Origin: Kitasatospora paranensis
GTDB lineage: Bacteria; Actinomycetota; Actinomycetes; Streptomycetales; Streptomycetaceae
Direction: 5' to 3'
Assembly (NCBI RefSeq): GCF_039544005.1
Contig: NZ_BAABKV010000001.1
Location: forward strand, 8,347,033-8,411,032
Length of the DNA: 64,000 nucleotides
Within the stretch, counting starts at the first letter, position 1. The number at the start of each line of letters is the position of its first letter. The translations under genes were made by a program, and so were the position numbers. The notes under the pieces were generated by a model. That model worked only from the letters and a program-made list of their open reading frames with translations, did not search any database and was not told the origin of the DNA. Positions 1 through 6,670 of this stretch are shown in pieces.

Positions 1-759
1 CGCGGCAACGGCCATCAGGGCGGCGGCGAACGCGATCTGCAGGGTGCGTCCGCTGAAGCGGTCGGCCAGGCGCTTGCCGTCCCAGGCACCGAGTACGGCG
101 GCGGCGGTGAACGGTGCGATGACGGCCCAGTCGAGGGAGCCGGTTGCGCCGAGCCGGGGCACCAGGGCGGCGAGTGAGTTGGCGGAGATGACCAGCAGGC
201 TGGTGCCGACGGCCTCCGCCATGGTGAAGGCAAGGACGGAGACAAGGGCGGGGACGGCGAGGAAGCCGCCACCGACGCCCAGGAGACCGGTGACCGCGCC
301 GAGGCCGGCGCCGGCGGCGGCCGACCGTCCGGAGCCGCTGTCGGCGGGCCGGTCGGCTGGCGCGGCGTCGGGGCGGCGTCGTGCCGCGTCCTTGGGCTTG
401 CGCGCGGAGGCGAGCATGCGCCAGGCGGCGAACGCCGCCAGCGCCGCGAACGCGAGGGTGAGCAGGGCCGCGGGCAGGTGGGCGGAGAGCGCGCCTGTGG
501 CAGCGGCCAGCGGTAGTCCGGCGGCGGCGAAGAGGGTGCCGGTGCGCCATCGGACGCGCCCGGTCCTGGCGTGGGCGAGGAGTCCGGTGAGCGAGGTGAC
601 GGCGACGATGATCAGGCTGGCGGTGCCGGCGTGGGCGGGGGTGAAGCCGAGCAGGTAGATCAGGGCGGGGACGGCGAGCATGCTGCCGCCTCCGCCGAGG
701 CCGCCGAGTGCCAGTCCGACGACGGCGCCGGCGAGGAGGGCGAGGACGAGCGCGGTCAT
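1..759 (-). CDS. TauE/SafE-family sulfur-compound exporter (3' end outside window)
   Basis: Integral membrane permease of the TauE/SafE family, whose members export sulfite or other sulfur oxoanions. The ATG lies at 757-759 on the minus strand and 253 codons stay open to the window edge, so the C-terminus is missing. The N-terminus is a hydrophobic segment followed by a glycine-rich GLGGGGSML motif and the repeated family signature (GLLGVGGGFLAVP) near residue 150, separated by a polar linker rich in Ala, Arg and Asp. Its start codon overlaps the stop of the rhodanese gene upstream (ATATGA), so the two are translationally coupled. Both are read away from the CsoR/CstR-type operator at 1248-1281. 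Pairing with a rhodanese resembles cst-type persulfide-detoxification operons, so sulfite is the inferred substrate. Confidence 0.85.
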   Translation of the reverse strand, partial: MTALVLALLAGAVVGLALGGLGGGGSMLAVPALIYLLGFTPAHAGTASLIIVAVTSLTGLLAHARTGRVRWRTGTLFAAAGLPLAAATGALSAHLPAALLTLAFAALAAFAAWRMLASARKPKDAARRRPDAAPADRPADSGSGRSAAAGAGLGAVTGLLGVGGGFLAVPALVSVLAFTMAEAVGTSLLVISANSLAALVPRLGATGSLDWAVIAPFTAAAVLGAWDGKRLADRFSGRTLQIAFAAALMAVAA

Positions 760-1120
760 ATGACTCGGCCGTTCTGGCCGCCCGTGGTCGTGACAGGCAG
801 GCCGGCCTCGGCCCAGGCCCTCATCCCGCCCGCCACATTGACGGCGTCGACGCCGCGGGCCGTGAGCAGGGCGGCGGCCTGCCGGGAGCGGTTGCCCGAG
901 CGGCAGATCGCCAGTACCTCCCGCCCGGCCGCCGCAGGCGGGAGTCCTCCGCCCGCGGCGAGCGCACCGAGGGGAGTGGGACGGCGCCGGGTGCGTGGCC
1001 GGCGGCGAACTCGTCCTCCTCGCGGACGTCCAGCAGCAGTGCCCGGCCGTTGAGGGCGTTGCGGTACGCCTCGGTCGGGGTGGTCTCCTGGGGGATGCCC
1101 GGGTGGCGGGACGCGAACAT
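756..1120 (-). pseudogene. Rhodanese-like sulfurtransferase, single-base frameshift
   Basis: Single-domain rhodanese of about 121 residues, which would move sulfane sulfur from thiosulfate or persulfides to thiol acceptors. It starts at the ATG at 1118-1120 behind a strong GGAGG. The first 50 residues include LLLDVREEDEFAAGHAPGA. The reading frame then slips by one base within the C-rich stretch near 971-980. The second half, with the active-site loop CRSGNRSR and the C-terminal GGMRAWAEAGLP, continues in another frame. The length of 365 bases fits one missing base. It overlaps the TauE start. Expression is probably controlled by the palindromic operator at 1248-1281. I cannot tell a sequencing error from a true lesion. 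Confidence 0.8.
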
Positions 1121-1247
1121 GGCGGGGCCTCCGATGGTTGCGTTGCGAGTTGGTGGCAGCGGTGATCCGGCTGGTATGTCGGTGCCGATCGCGATCTGAC
1201 CGCGCGGTGCGGAGCTGGTTGTGCGGCGGTGCGTAAGTGCCGCCCTT

Positions 1248-1281
1248 CTCTCAATAATACCCACGGGGGTATTATTGAGAG
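1248..1281. promoter_or_regulatory. CsoR/CstR-family operator, perfect 15-bp inverted repeat
   Basis: The two arms CTCTCAATAATACCC and GGGTATTATTGAGAG flank a 4-base centre. The inner 16 bases (1257-1272) have the ATACCC-N4-GGGTAT form typical of CsoR/CstR-family repressors. It sits between the leftward rhodanese-TauE pair and the rightward metallo-beta-lactamase remnant, so it probably serves both promoters. It is the most symmetrical of five such sites in the first 4.2 kb. Confidence 0.8.
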
Positions 1282-1377
1282 CAAGGTATGCCCCACCCCG
1301 TATCCATCGGGCGCTGCGGGCGGAGGCGGTCGTCGTCCCCTGCCCTGGGGGCCGTGTCACCGGAACAGGCGATCCAC

Positions 1378-1560
1378 GTGTTCCTCGCCCACTACTACCT
1401 CGCCTGCCTCTCCCAGGCCTCGTACCTCATCGCCGACGAGGCCACCGGCCGTGCGGTTGTGGTGGACCCGCGCCCGTGACGTCGATGAGTACGTCGCGGG
1501 CGCGGAGGCGCGCGGCTTCACGGTCGAGGCCGTGATCAACATCCGTGACGCCCGCCGAAC
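1378..1560 (+). pseudogene. N-terminal remnant of an MBL-fold persulfide-dioxygenase-like hydrolase
   Basis: From the GTG at 1378 the translation matches the first strands of MBL-fold hydrolases of the persulfide dioxygenase/CstB group: FLAHYYLACLSQASYLIADE, then AVVVDPR. One extra C near 1471-1476 breaks the frame. The following bases restore RDVDEYVAGAEARGFTVEAVIN. Family members continue with the zinc-binding HxHxDH motif, but here similarity stops and no later part is found. The gene is therefore both frameshifted and truncated after about 60 codons. It would have been the thiol-persulfide oxidising partner of the nearby rhodaneses. From about 1561 to 1819 I see no gene. Confidence 0.65.
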
Positions 1561-1819
1561 GTCGTGGTCGACCTGCGCTGGAGCAGACTGTTGTCGGAGC
1601 CTCTCGACTCCGGCCGCAGCCTGCTTCCGAGTGCGCGAGCACGTAGGACCGATCGCGTCCCGGACACGCAAGCCCGGAACGCCGGGTTGTGGGCAGCGTG
1701 TCCCCCGGCGGCATGAGAGGGGCGCAGGGTCGCTGATTCGTTGCGGAGCCCGTCGGCGCCCGGCGGGGCCTCTCCCACGGCCCGCCCGGTCGTACCGGGT
1801 CGCTCGGCGGGCTCGTCAA

Positions 1820-2182
1820 CTACACGGCGGATGCCGCGATTCGCTGACGAACGTCGTCCATGTCGACGGCGCGGATCTGGCGGATCACGTCCTCCAGTGC
1901 GGCCTCCGGCAACGCGCCGGGCTGGGCGTAGAGGACGACGCCGTCGCGCACCGCCATCAGGGTCGGGATGGAGGAGATCTGGAATGCGGCCGCGAGCTGT
2001 TGCTGGGCCTGGGTGTCGACCTTGCCGAACACGATGTCCGGGTGCTTCTGCGAGACCCGTTCGAAGACGGGTGCGAACATCCGGCACGGACCGCACCAGG
2101 CGGCCCAGAAGTCCACGAGCACAATGCCCTTGCCGCCGGCGATCTCGTCGAAGTTCTTGTCGGTCAGCTCGACCGTGGCCAT
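1820..2182 (-). CDS. trxA: Thioredoxin
   Basis: A 120-residue cytosolic thioredoxin that reduces disulfides and, in this context, probably protein or low-molecular-weight persulfides. The active-site motif WCGPC (within FWAAWCGPCRM) lies near residue 31-35 and the conserved cis-proline loop SIPTL near residue 74. The ATG at 2180-2182 is preceded by GAGAGGAGAG. The C-terminus is slightly longer than in canonical thioredoxins, ending VRQRIAASAV. A CsoR/CstR operator lies 20 bases upstream of the start, so this gene belongs to the same regulon. The same frame is open far upstream into the OsmC remnant, but the ribosome site and length support this start. Confidence 0.93.
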   Translation of the reverse strand: MATVELTDKNFDEIAGGKGIVLVDFWAAWCGPCRMFAPVFERVSQKHPDIVFGKVDTQAQQQLAAAFQISSIPTLMAVRDGVVLYAQPGALPEAALEDVIRQIRAVDMDDVRQRIAASAV

Positions 2183-2198
2183 GGCCGCTCTCCTCTCG

Positions 2199-2690
2199 TT
2201 AATACCCCCATGGGTATTTGAACAGTGGAGTGCGGTCGGCCATTCCGTCTCGCCGGGGCGGGCCGCTTCGACGCGAACGGTGGGGGTCTGGCGGAGCGTG
2301 TTGTGGACGGCGCAGTGCGAGGCGACGGCGAGCAGTGCGTCCTGCCGGGCGGCGTCCAGGCCCTCCGGCACCTTCGCCACCAGGCACCTGGGCGACCCGG
2401 GCGGGGCGGTCCGTCGCCATCGTGAAGCCGGCGTCCACCCGCAGCCCTTTCGGATCGACGCCGTGCCGGGCCAGATGGCGGCCGGCGTAGAAGGCCACGC
2501 AGAGGCCAGTGACGCGGCGAAGAGGTCGGTCGGGGTGGGGTCGGCGTCCTGGCCGCCGTCCTCGACCGGCTGGTCCACCACGAGCCGGCGATCCAGTAGC
2601 GGTCTGCGGTCAGGTGCTCGATCCGGATCCGAACGGGGTGGAGTGCCGCGTCTGAGTCGGCGGGTGGGGTGTCCTGGGCGGGCGAGGTCG
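2199..2690 (-). pseudogene. OsmC-family peroxide/persulfide-related protein, multiply frameshifted
   Basis: OsmC/Ohr-like proteins are small cysteine thiol peroxidases. The homologous pieces read in order on the minus strand but lie in alternating frames: HPVRIRIEHLTADRY, then LVVDQPVEDGGQDADPTPTDLFAASLAS, then AFYAGRHLARHGVDPKGLRV, then PEGLDAARQDALLAVASHCAVHNTL. At least three frame changes are needed, more than in any other gene here, so true decay is likelier than for the single-shift genes. The Cys of the SHCAVHN motif is present; the other usual cysteine, normally just before AFYAG, falls at a frame break. It lies between the operators at 2202 and 2823 and is divergent from the repressor gene. 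Confidence 0.6.
2202..2217. promoter_or_regulatory. CsoR/CstR-family operator upstream of thioredoxin
   Basis: ATACCC-CCAT-GGGTAT: both half-sites are perfect and the geometry equals that at 1257-1272. It lies just upstream of the leftward thioredoxin gene and at the 3' edge of the OsmC-like remnant. Confidence 0.75.
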
Positions 2691-2822
2691 CGGGCTGCTC
2701 CTGTCGACGGACCGCGCAGCGGCCGGCGGCGGTCGGGTTCAGGTCCGGTGGAGATCGGTGCCGAGCGGCTGCCGGAGCCGACCGGCCCGGCCCGAGCCCT
2801 TGATCCCACCTCCGCCCGATGT

Positions 2823-2838
2823 ATACCCCACGGGGTAA
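2823..2838. promoter_or_regulatory. CsoR/CstR-family operator at the repressor promoter
   Basis: ATACCC-CACG-GGGTAA, one mismatch from the consensus. It lies 35 bases before the repressor start and between the divergent OsmC-like remnant and the repressor, implying autoregulation. Confidence 0.75.
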
Positions 2839-2872
2839 ACTGGTGGCAGAACGACACTCTGGAGGTGCGCAC

Positions 2873-3139
2873 GTGCAGGTCGACGACGACTCGGTCGGCG
2901 CGGTCCTCAACCGCCTTCGCCGGGCGCAGGGTCAGCTCGCCGGCGTCATTGCGATGATCGAGGCCGGACGCGAGTGCAAGGACATCGTGACGCAACTCGC
3001 CGCCGTCTCCCGTGCGCTCGACCGGGCCGGGTTCAAGATCGTGGCCAGTGGCATGCGCCAGTGCATGGCCGTCGCCGACGCCGGCGCGCCGCCGATGAGC
3101 GAGGCCGAACTCGAAAGGCTCTTCCTCGCCCTGGCTTGA
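2873..3139 (+). CDS. CsoR-family repressor, CstR-like (persulfide-sensing type)
   Basis: An 88-residue all-helical repressor of the CsoR/RcnR family (DUF156). I chose the GTG at 2873 because GGAGG sits 7 bases upstream and the protein then matches family length; an ATG at 2819 would lie upstream of the operator. The core is RLRRAQGQLAGVIAMIEAG, then C35 and C64, which correspond by spacing (29 residues) to the two conserved cysteines of CsoR and CstR. The copper-ligand His, 25 residues after the first Cys in CsoR, is Gly here. Loss of that His and the surrounding rhodanese and thioredoxin genes argue for sulfane-sulfur sensing by a dithiol, as in CstR. The predicted regulon is the set of genes behind the five operators. 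Confidence 0.88.
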   Translation: MQVDDDSVGAVLNRLRRAQGQLAGVIAMIEAGRECKDIVTQLAAVSRALDRAGFKIVASGMRQCMAVADAGAPPMSEAELERLFLALA

Positions 3140-3305
3140 CGACTTGCCTGCTCGGTGGCCGTGTCGGATGGGGCGCTCCTCCGACCTCCCGGACGCCTTC
3201 GGGCCGGTGCGGCTGCTCCGGCCATCCGCCGGAGCGCGAGGCCGTGCGACGCGCCCCCACGGCGGAATGCAGCTCATCCTTCGGGGCGTCGACGTACTCT
3301 GACAT

Positions 3306-3321
3306 ATACCCTGTGGGGTAT
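3306..3321. promoter_or_regulatory. CsoR/CstR-family operator upstream of second rhodanese
   Basis: ATACCC-TGTG-GGGTAT, both half-sites perfect. It ends 15 bases before the rhodanese ATG, so repressor binding would cover the promoter or initiation region of the rhodanese-DUF302 operon. Confidence 0.78.
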
Positions 3322-3336
3322 CAGGTGAGGTGGATC

Positions 3337-3651
3337 ATGGTTCGGGAAGTCGACATCGAGGCGTTCGCCGCCGCACGGAGGGAGGGGGCGTTGGTGCTCG
3401 ACGTGCGTGAGGCCTTCGAGTTCGCCGCGGGACACGTGCCCGGTGCCCGCTGGGTTCCGCTGGGGATGCTTGCGGGAAACCTGGCTGCCCTGCCCTTCGG
3501 CCCCGCCGTCATGGTGATCTGCGCATCCGGCAACCGGAGCCGGATCGGAGCCGAACTGCTGACCCGCGCCGGCTTCGAGGCCGCCTCCGTCCGGGGCGGA
3601 ACCATCGCGTGGTCGCTGTCGGGTCGAGATCTCGCCGCCGGAACCGCCTGA
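3337..3651 (+). CDS. Rhodanese-like sulfurtransferase
   Basis: A 104-residue single-domain rhodanese. The N-terminal half contains LVLDVREAFEFAAGHVPGA and the active-site loop is CASGNRSR, with the catalytic Cys near residue 66; a six-residue loop starting with Cys is typical of thiosulfate or persulfide sulfurtransferases. The ATG at 3337 follows AGGTGAGG. It is the first gene of a two-gene operon with the DUF302 gene 25 bases downstream and is preceded by an operator. Unlike the first rhodanese in the window it is intact, so it may be the working copy. Confidence 0.92.
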   Translation: MVREVDIEAFAAARREGALVLDVREAFEFAAGHVPGARWVPLGMLAGNLAALPFGPAVMVICASGNRSRIGAELLTRAGFEAASVRGGTIAWSLSGRDLAAGTA

Positions 3652-3676
3652 TCCCACATCACGAACGGAGCACAGC

Positions 3677-4066
3677 ATGGACTACGGCATTCCCCTCACC
3701 CTCGACCTTCCCTTCGCCGAGGCCGCCGAGCGGGTGCGGGCCGCGCTCGCCGAGCAGGGCTTCGGCATTCTCACCGAGATCGACGTCCAGGCCACCCTGC
3801 GGGCCAAGCTCGGCGAGGAGATGGAGGAGTACGTCATCCTCGGCGCCTGCAACCCGGCGCTGGCCCACCGCGCCCTCCAGGCCGACCGGCGCATCGGACT
3901 GCTGCTGCCGTGCAACGTGGTCGTCCGCGCGGCCGACGGGCGCACCGTCGTCGAGGTCATGGACCCGCAGCTCATGGTCCGGGTCACCGGGCAGCCGGCA
4001 CTCGAAGCCGTGGCCGACGAGGCCGCCGGCCGGTTGCGCGCCGCGCTGGAAACCCTCTCCAGCTGA
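3677..4066 (+). CDS. DUF302 family protein
   Basis: A 129-residue cytosolic protein of the DUF302 family, whose function is not established. It shows the family pattern: an amphipathic first helix (EAAERVRAALAEQGFGILTEID), then YVILGACNP, with a single Cys that could bind sulfane sulfur, and a hydrophobic strand LLLPCNVVVRA with a second Cys. The ATG at 3677 has GGAG ten bases upstream. It is co-transcribed with the rhodanese and followed by a strong terminator. DUF302 genes often sit in sulfur-oxidation or persulfide clusters, so a sulfur-handling role is inferred. Confidence 0.88.
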   Translation: MDYGIPLTLDLPFAEAAERVRAALAEQGFGILTEIDVQATLRAKLGEEMEEYVILGACNPALAHRALQADRRIGLLLPCNVVVRAADGRTVVEVMDPQLMVRVTGQPALEAVADEAAGRLRAALETLSS

Positions 4067-4078
4067 CCGTCACGTTCC

Positions 4079-4103
4079 GGGCCCGCCCCAAGCGGGCCCT
4101 TTT
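4079..4103 (+). terminator. Rho-independent terminator after the rhodanese-DUF302 operon
   Basis: A perfect 8-bp stem GGGCCCGC / GCGGGCCC with a 5-base loop is followed directly by TTTT. It begins 13 bases after the DUF302 stop and separates this operon from the MMPL gene. Confidence 0.85.
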
Positions 4104-4116
4104 ATCGGACCTCCAT

Positions 4117-4132
4117 ATACCCCCACCCGTAT
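4117..4132. promoter_or_regulatory. Degenerate CsoR/CstR-family operator upstream of the MMPL gene
   Basis: ATACCC-CCAC-CCGTAT keeps the left half-site and spacing but has two mismatches in the right half. It lies 39 bases before the MMPL start codon, suggesting weaker control by the same repressor. Confidence 0.55.
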
Positions 4133-4171
4133 AGCGAGCCCGTCGGGCCGCCCTCGGAACGGAGCACCCCC

Positions 4172-6340
4172 GTGAACCACCCGGACACCTCCCTCGCGAA
4201 GCCCCCCACCCCGGAGCCGCCCGGTCCTCCGGCCCGCGCCGGCCTCCTGGGCCGCCTCGGCGCCTGGTCGGCCGGGCACTTCAAGGCCGTACTCGTGGGA
4301 TGGCTGCTCGTCGTGATCGGCCTCGGCGCCTTCGCGCCCCAGGTCACCGGCGCCCTGTCCGGCGCCGGATGGCAGGCCGACGGCTCGCAGTCGGTGACGG
4401 CCCGGCAACTGGCGGAGCAGCACTTCGCGGGCAACGCGTCCTCCGCCCTGCAGATCGTCGTCGCCGCCGACCGCCCGGTCACCGACCCCGCCGTCCAACA
4501 GGTCATCGCCAAGGCCGGAGCCACGGCCGCCGCCGACCCCCGGATCTCCACCGTCGTCCCGCCCCAGCCCGGCGCCACCATCAGCAAGGACGGCCGCACC
4601 GCCATCCTGCTCGCCGGCGCCAAGGCCAACCCCGACGACATGGTCCGCGCCGCCGACGACCTCAAAGGTCCGTTGAATGCACTCTCGAAGGACGGGATCA
4701 GCGTCCACGCCACCGGCGCGTCCGTCCTGTGGAGCGACTTCAACAAGGCCAACCACGACGCCATGATGAAGTCCGAGATCATGTCCTGGCCGGTCACCCT
4801 CGCCATCCTGGTCCTCGCCTTCGGCTCCCTGGTCGCCGCAGGCCTTCCCCTGCTGCTCACCATGGCGGGCCTCGCCGCCTCCGCCGGCTCCCTCGTCCTG
4901 ATCAGCCATCTCTTCCCGGTCTCCATCTGGGCAATGAACTTCGCCATGATGTTCGCCCTCGCGCTCGGCATCGACTACGCCCTCTTCCTGGTCGTCCGCT
5001 TCCGCAGCGCACGGATGGGCAGGTCGCTCAGCAGCGCGGAGGCGGTCGCGGAGACCATGGACACCGCGGGCAAGGCCGTCCTGCTGTCCGGCGCGACCGT
5101 CCTGGTCAGCCTCTCCGCCGTCATGCTCGTGCCCTCCCCGGCGTTCCGGTCGATGGCCGGCGGCATCATGCTCGCCGTCCTGTTCGTCCTCGCCGCCACC
5201 CTCACCCTGCTGCCCGCCGTTCTCGGCAGGCTCGGCCACCGCGTCGACGCCCTGGCCCTGCCCTGGGTGAAGTCCGGTGCACACCGCTCCTCACGCTTCG
5301 CCGCCTGGGGCGAGCGCCTGTGGAAGCACCCCTTCCGGTACGGCGCCGTGGCACTGGCCGTCCTGCTGGCCCTGGCCGCGCCGGTCATCGGCCTGCGGAC
5401 CGCGATGCCGTCGATCACCGTCGTCCCCGCCCACGACAGCGCCCGTGCCGGCTACACCGCCGTCCAGCGGGCTTTCGGCGCCGGAGCCCCCGGCACTCTG
5501 CAGATCATCACCCCCAACGGGCAAGCCGCCTCGGTCGGCGCACAGATTGCCGCCACACCGGGCATTGCCGGCGTCATGCCCGCTCAGCCCTCCGCAGACG
5601 GATCCGGCTGGTCGATGATCCAGGCGGTGCCCTCCGTCGACCCCTCCAACCCGCAGCTCTCCTCCACCGTGCACACCCTGCGGGCCGAACTTCCGCACGA
5701 CACCCTGGTGGGCGGCGCGGCGGTCGAGAACCTCGACCTCCAGCACCTGCTCACCCAGAAGACCCCACTGGTCATCGGCGTCGTCATGGGCCTGGGCTTC
5801 CTGCTGCTGCTCGTCGCCCTGCGGGCCCCGCTGATCTCCGCCCTGGGCACCGCCGCCAGCCTGCTCTCCACCGGCGCCGCGTTCGGCGTCGCCCGGCTCG
5901 TCTTCCAGGACGGCCACGGCTCCGGCCTGCTCGGCTTCAAGCCCCAGGGGTTCCTGGACGGCTGGGCACCGGTGTTCTTCTTCGCGATGATCTTCGCGAT
6001 CGCCATGGACTACACGGTCTTTCTGCTCGCCTCCGCCAAGGAGCACTATGAGCGCAGCGGCGACCCGAAGGAGGCGATGGTCGGCTCCCTCGCCCACTCC
6101 GGCCGGGTGATCTTCGCGGCCGCCGGCGTCATGGTCGCGGTGTTCTTCACCTTCGCTGTCTCCGGGCCGCTCCCGCCCAAGGAGATGGGCATCGTCCTGG
6201 GCGTCGCCGTCCTCCTCGACGCCGCCCTCGTCCGTCTCGTCCTGCTCCCGGTCGTCCTTCGCCTGACCGGCCGCGCCGCCTGGCACACGCCGGCGTGGCT
6301 GGACCGGATCCTGCCGAGGATCTCCTTCTCGCACGGCTGA
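4172..6340 (+). CDS. MMPL/RND-family membrane transporter
   Basis: A 722-residue inner-membrane transporter of the MMPL family, in which the proton-motive force drives export of lipids or hydrophobic small molecules. The GTG at 4172 has GGAG nearby. Topology is typical: one membrane helix near residues 35-55, an extracytoplasmic domain with WQADGSQS, five clustered helices at about residues 200-390 including the conserved ALGIDYALFLVVR motif, a second extracytoplasmic domain, and a second helix cluster containing FAIAMDYTVFLL. Length agrees with two-repeat MMPL proteins. It has its own operator. MMPL genes next to persulfide-stress genes are common in actinomycetes, but the substrate cannot be told from sequence. 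Confidence 0.93.
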   Translation: MNHPDTSLAKPPTPEPPGPPARAGLLGRLGAWSAGHFKAVLVGWLLVVIGLGAFAPQVTGALSGAGWQADGSQSVTARQLAEQHFAGNASSALQIVVAADRPVTDPAVQQVIAKAGATAAADPRISTVVPPQPGATISKDGRTAILLAGAKANPDDMVRAADDLKGPLNALSKDGISVHATGASVLWSDFNKANHDAMMKSEIMSWPVTLAILVLAFGSLVAAGLPLLLTMAGLAASAGSLVLISHLFPVSIWAMNFAMMFALALGIDYALFLVVRFRSARMGRSLSSAEAVAETMDTAGKAVLLSGATVLVSLSAVMLVPSPAFRSMAGGIMLAVLFVLAATLTLLPAVLGRLGHRVDALALPWVKSGAHRSSRFAAWGERLWKHPFRYGAVALAVLLALAAPVIGLRTAMPSITVVPAHDSARAGYTAVQRAFGAGAPGTLQIITPNGQAASVGAQIAATPGIAGVMPAQPSADGSGWSMIQAVPSVDPSNPQLSSTVHTLRAELPHDTLVGGAAVENLDLQHLLTQKTPLVIGVVMGLGFLLLLVALRAPLISALGTAASLLSTGAAFGVARLVFQDGHGSGLLGFKPQGFLDGWAPVFFFAMIFAIAMDYTVFLLASAKEHYERSGDPKEAMVGSLAHSGRVIFAAAGVMVAVFFTFAVSGPLPPKEMGIVLGVAVLLDAALVRLVLLPVVLRLTGRAAWHTPAWLDRILPRISFSHG

Positions 6341-6351
6341 GTCTCCCGACG

Positions 6352-6391
6352 GCCGGTGGCGGGGCTGCGGAACAGCGACCCCGCCGCCGGC
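6352..6391 (+). terminator. Hairpin after the MMPL gene
   Basis: GCCGGTGGCGGGG and CCCCGCCGCCGGC pair at 12 of 13 positions around a 14-base loop, starting 12 bases after the MMPL stop. No T run follows, as is usual in this GC-rich DNA. From here to 6670 I see no gene. Confidence 0.55.
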
Positions 6392-6670
6392 GGTCCCCGC
6401 TGTCAGGTGGGACCGTTCGGGCCATCGATGGTCGGCCGGCAGGCGTGAGTGCGACCGTGGAGCTCCACGCAGAGCGTTGCCGCGGTACTGCACGGACCAT
6501 CGGGCACCCGTCGCCTGCTCGGCGGCGGCCCAGCAGTCCGTCCGGAACGCCTCCGCCCTCGGCCGCGTTCCGGTCACGGCCGGGACGGTCGACCCGGCCA
6601 CCTCCGGCAGGCATCCGGTCGACGTGGATGCCGCCTGGCCGCGACCGGGTTGATCACCGACAGCGCGGGC

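Noticed and set aside
2873..3139. Reading the CsoR-family gene and operators as a copper-resistance system
   Set aside because: No copper ATPase or chaperone is near, the copper-ligand His is missing, and the operators control sulfurtransferase and thioredoxin genes.
1820..3277. A single long minus-strand frame joining the OsmC-like region to thioredoxin, suggesting an OsmC-thioredoxin fusion
   Set aside because: The OsmC homology jumps between three frames, and the thioredoxin has its own ribosome site, start codon and operator; the open frame is a by-product of GC-rich composition.
4070..5284. Long minus-strand open frames opposite the MMPL gene (4070-5284, 5291-6601)
   Set aside because: They are antisense to a clear MMPL transporter and their translations are low-complexity Gly/Asp/Glu-rich text typical of GC-rich shadow frames.
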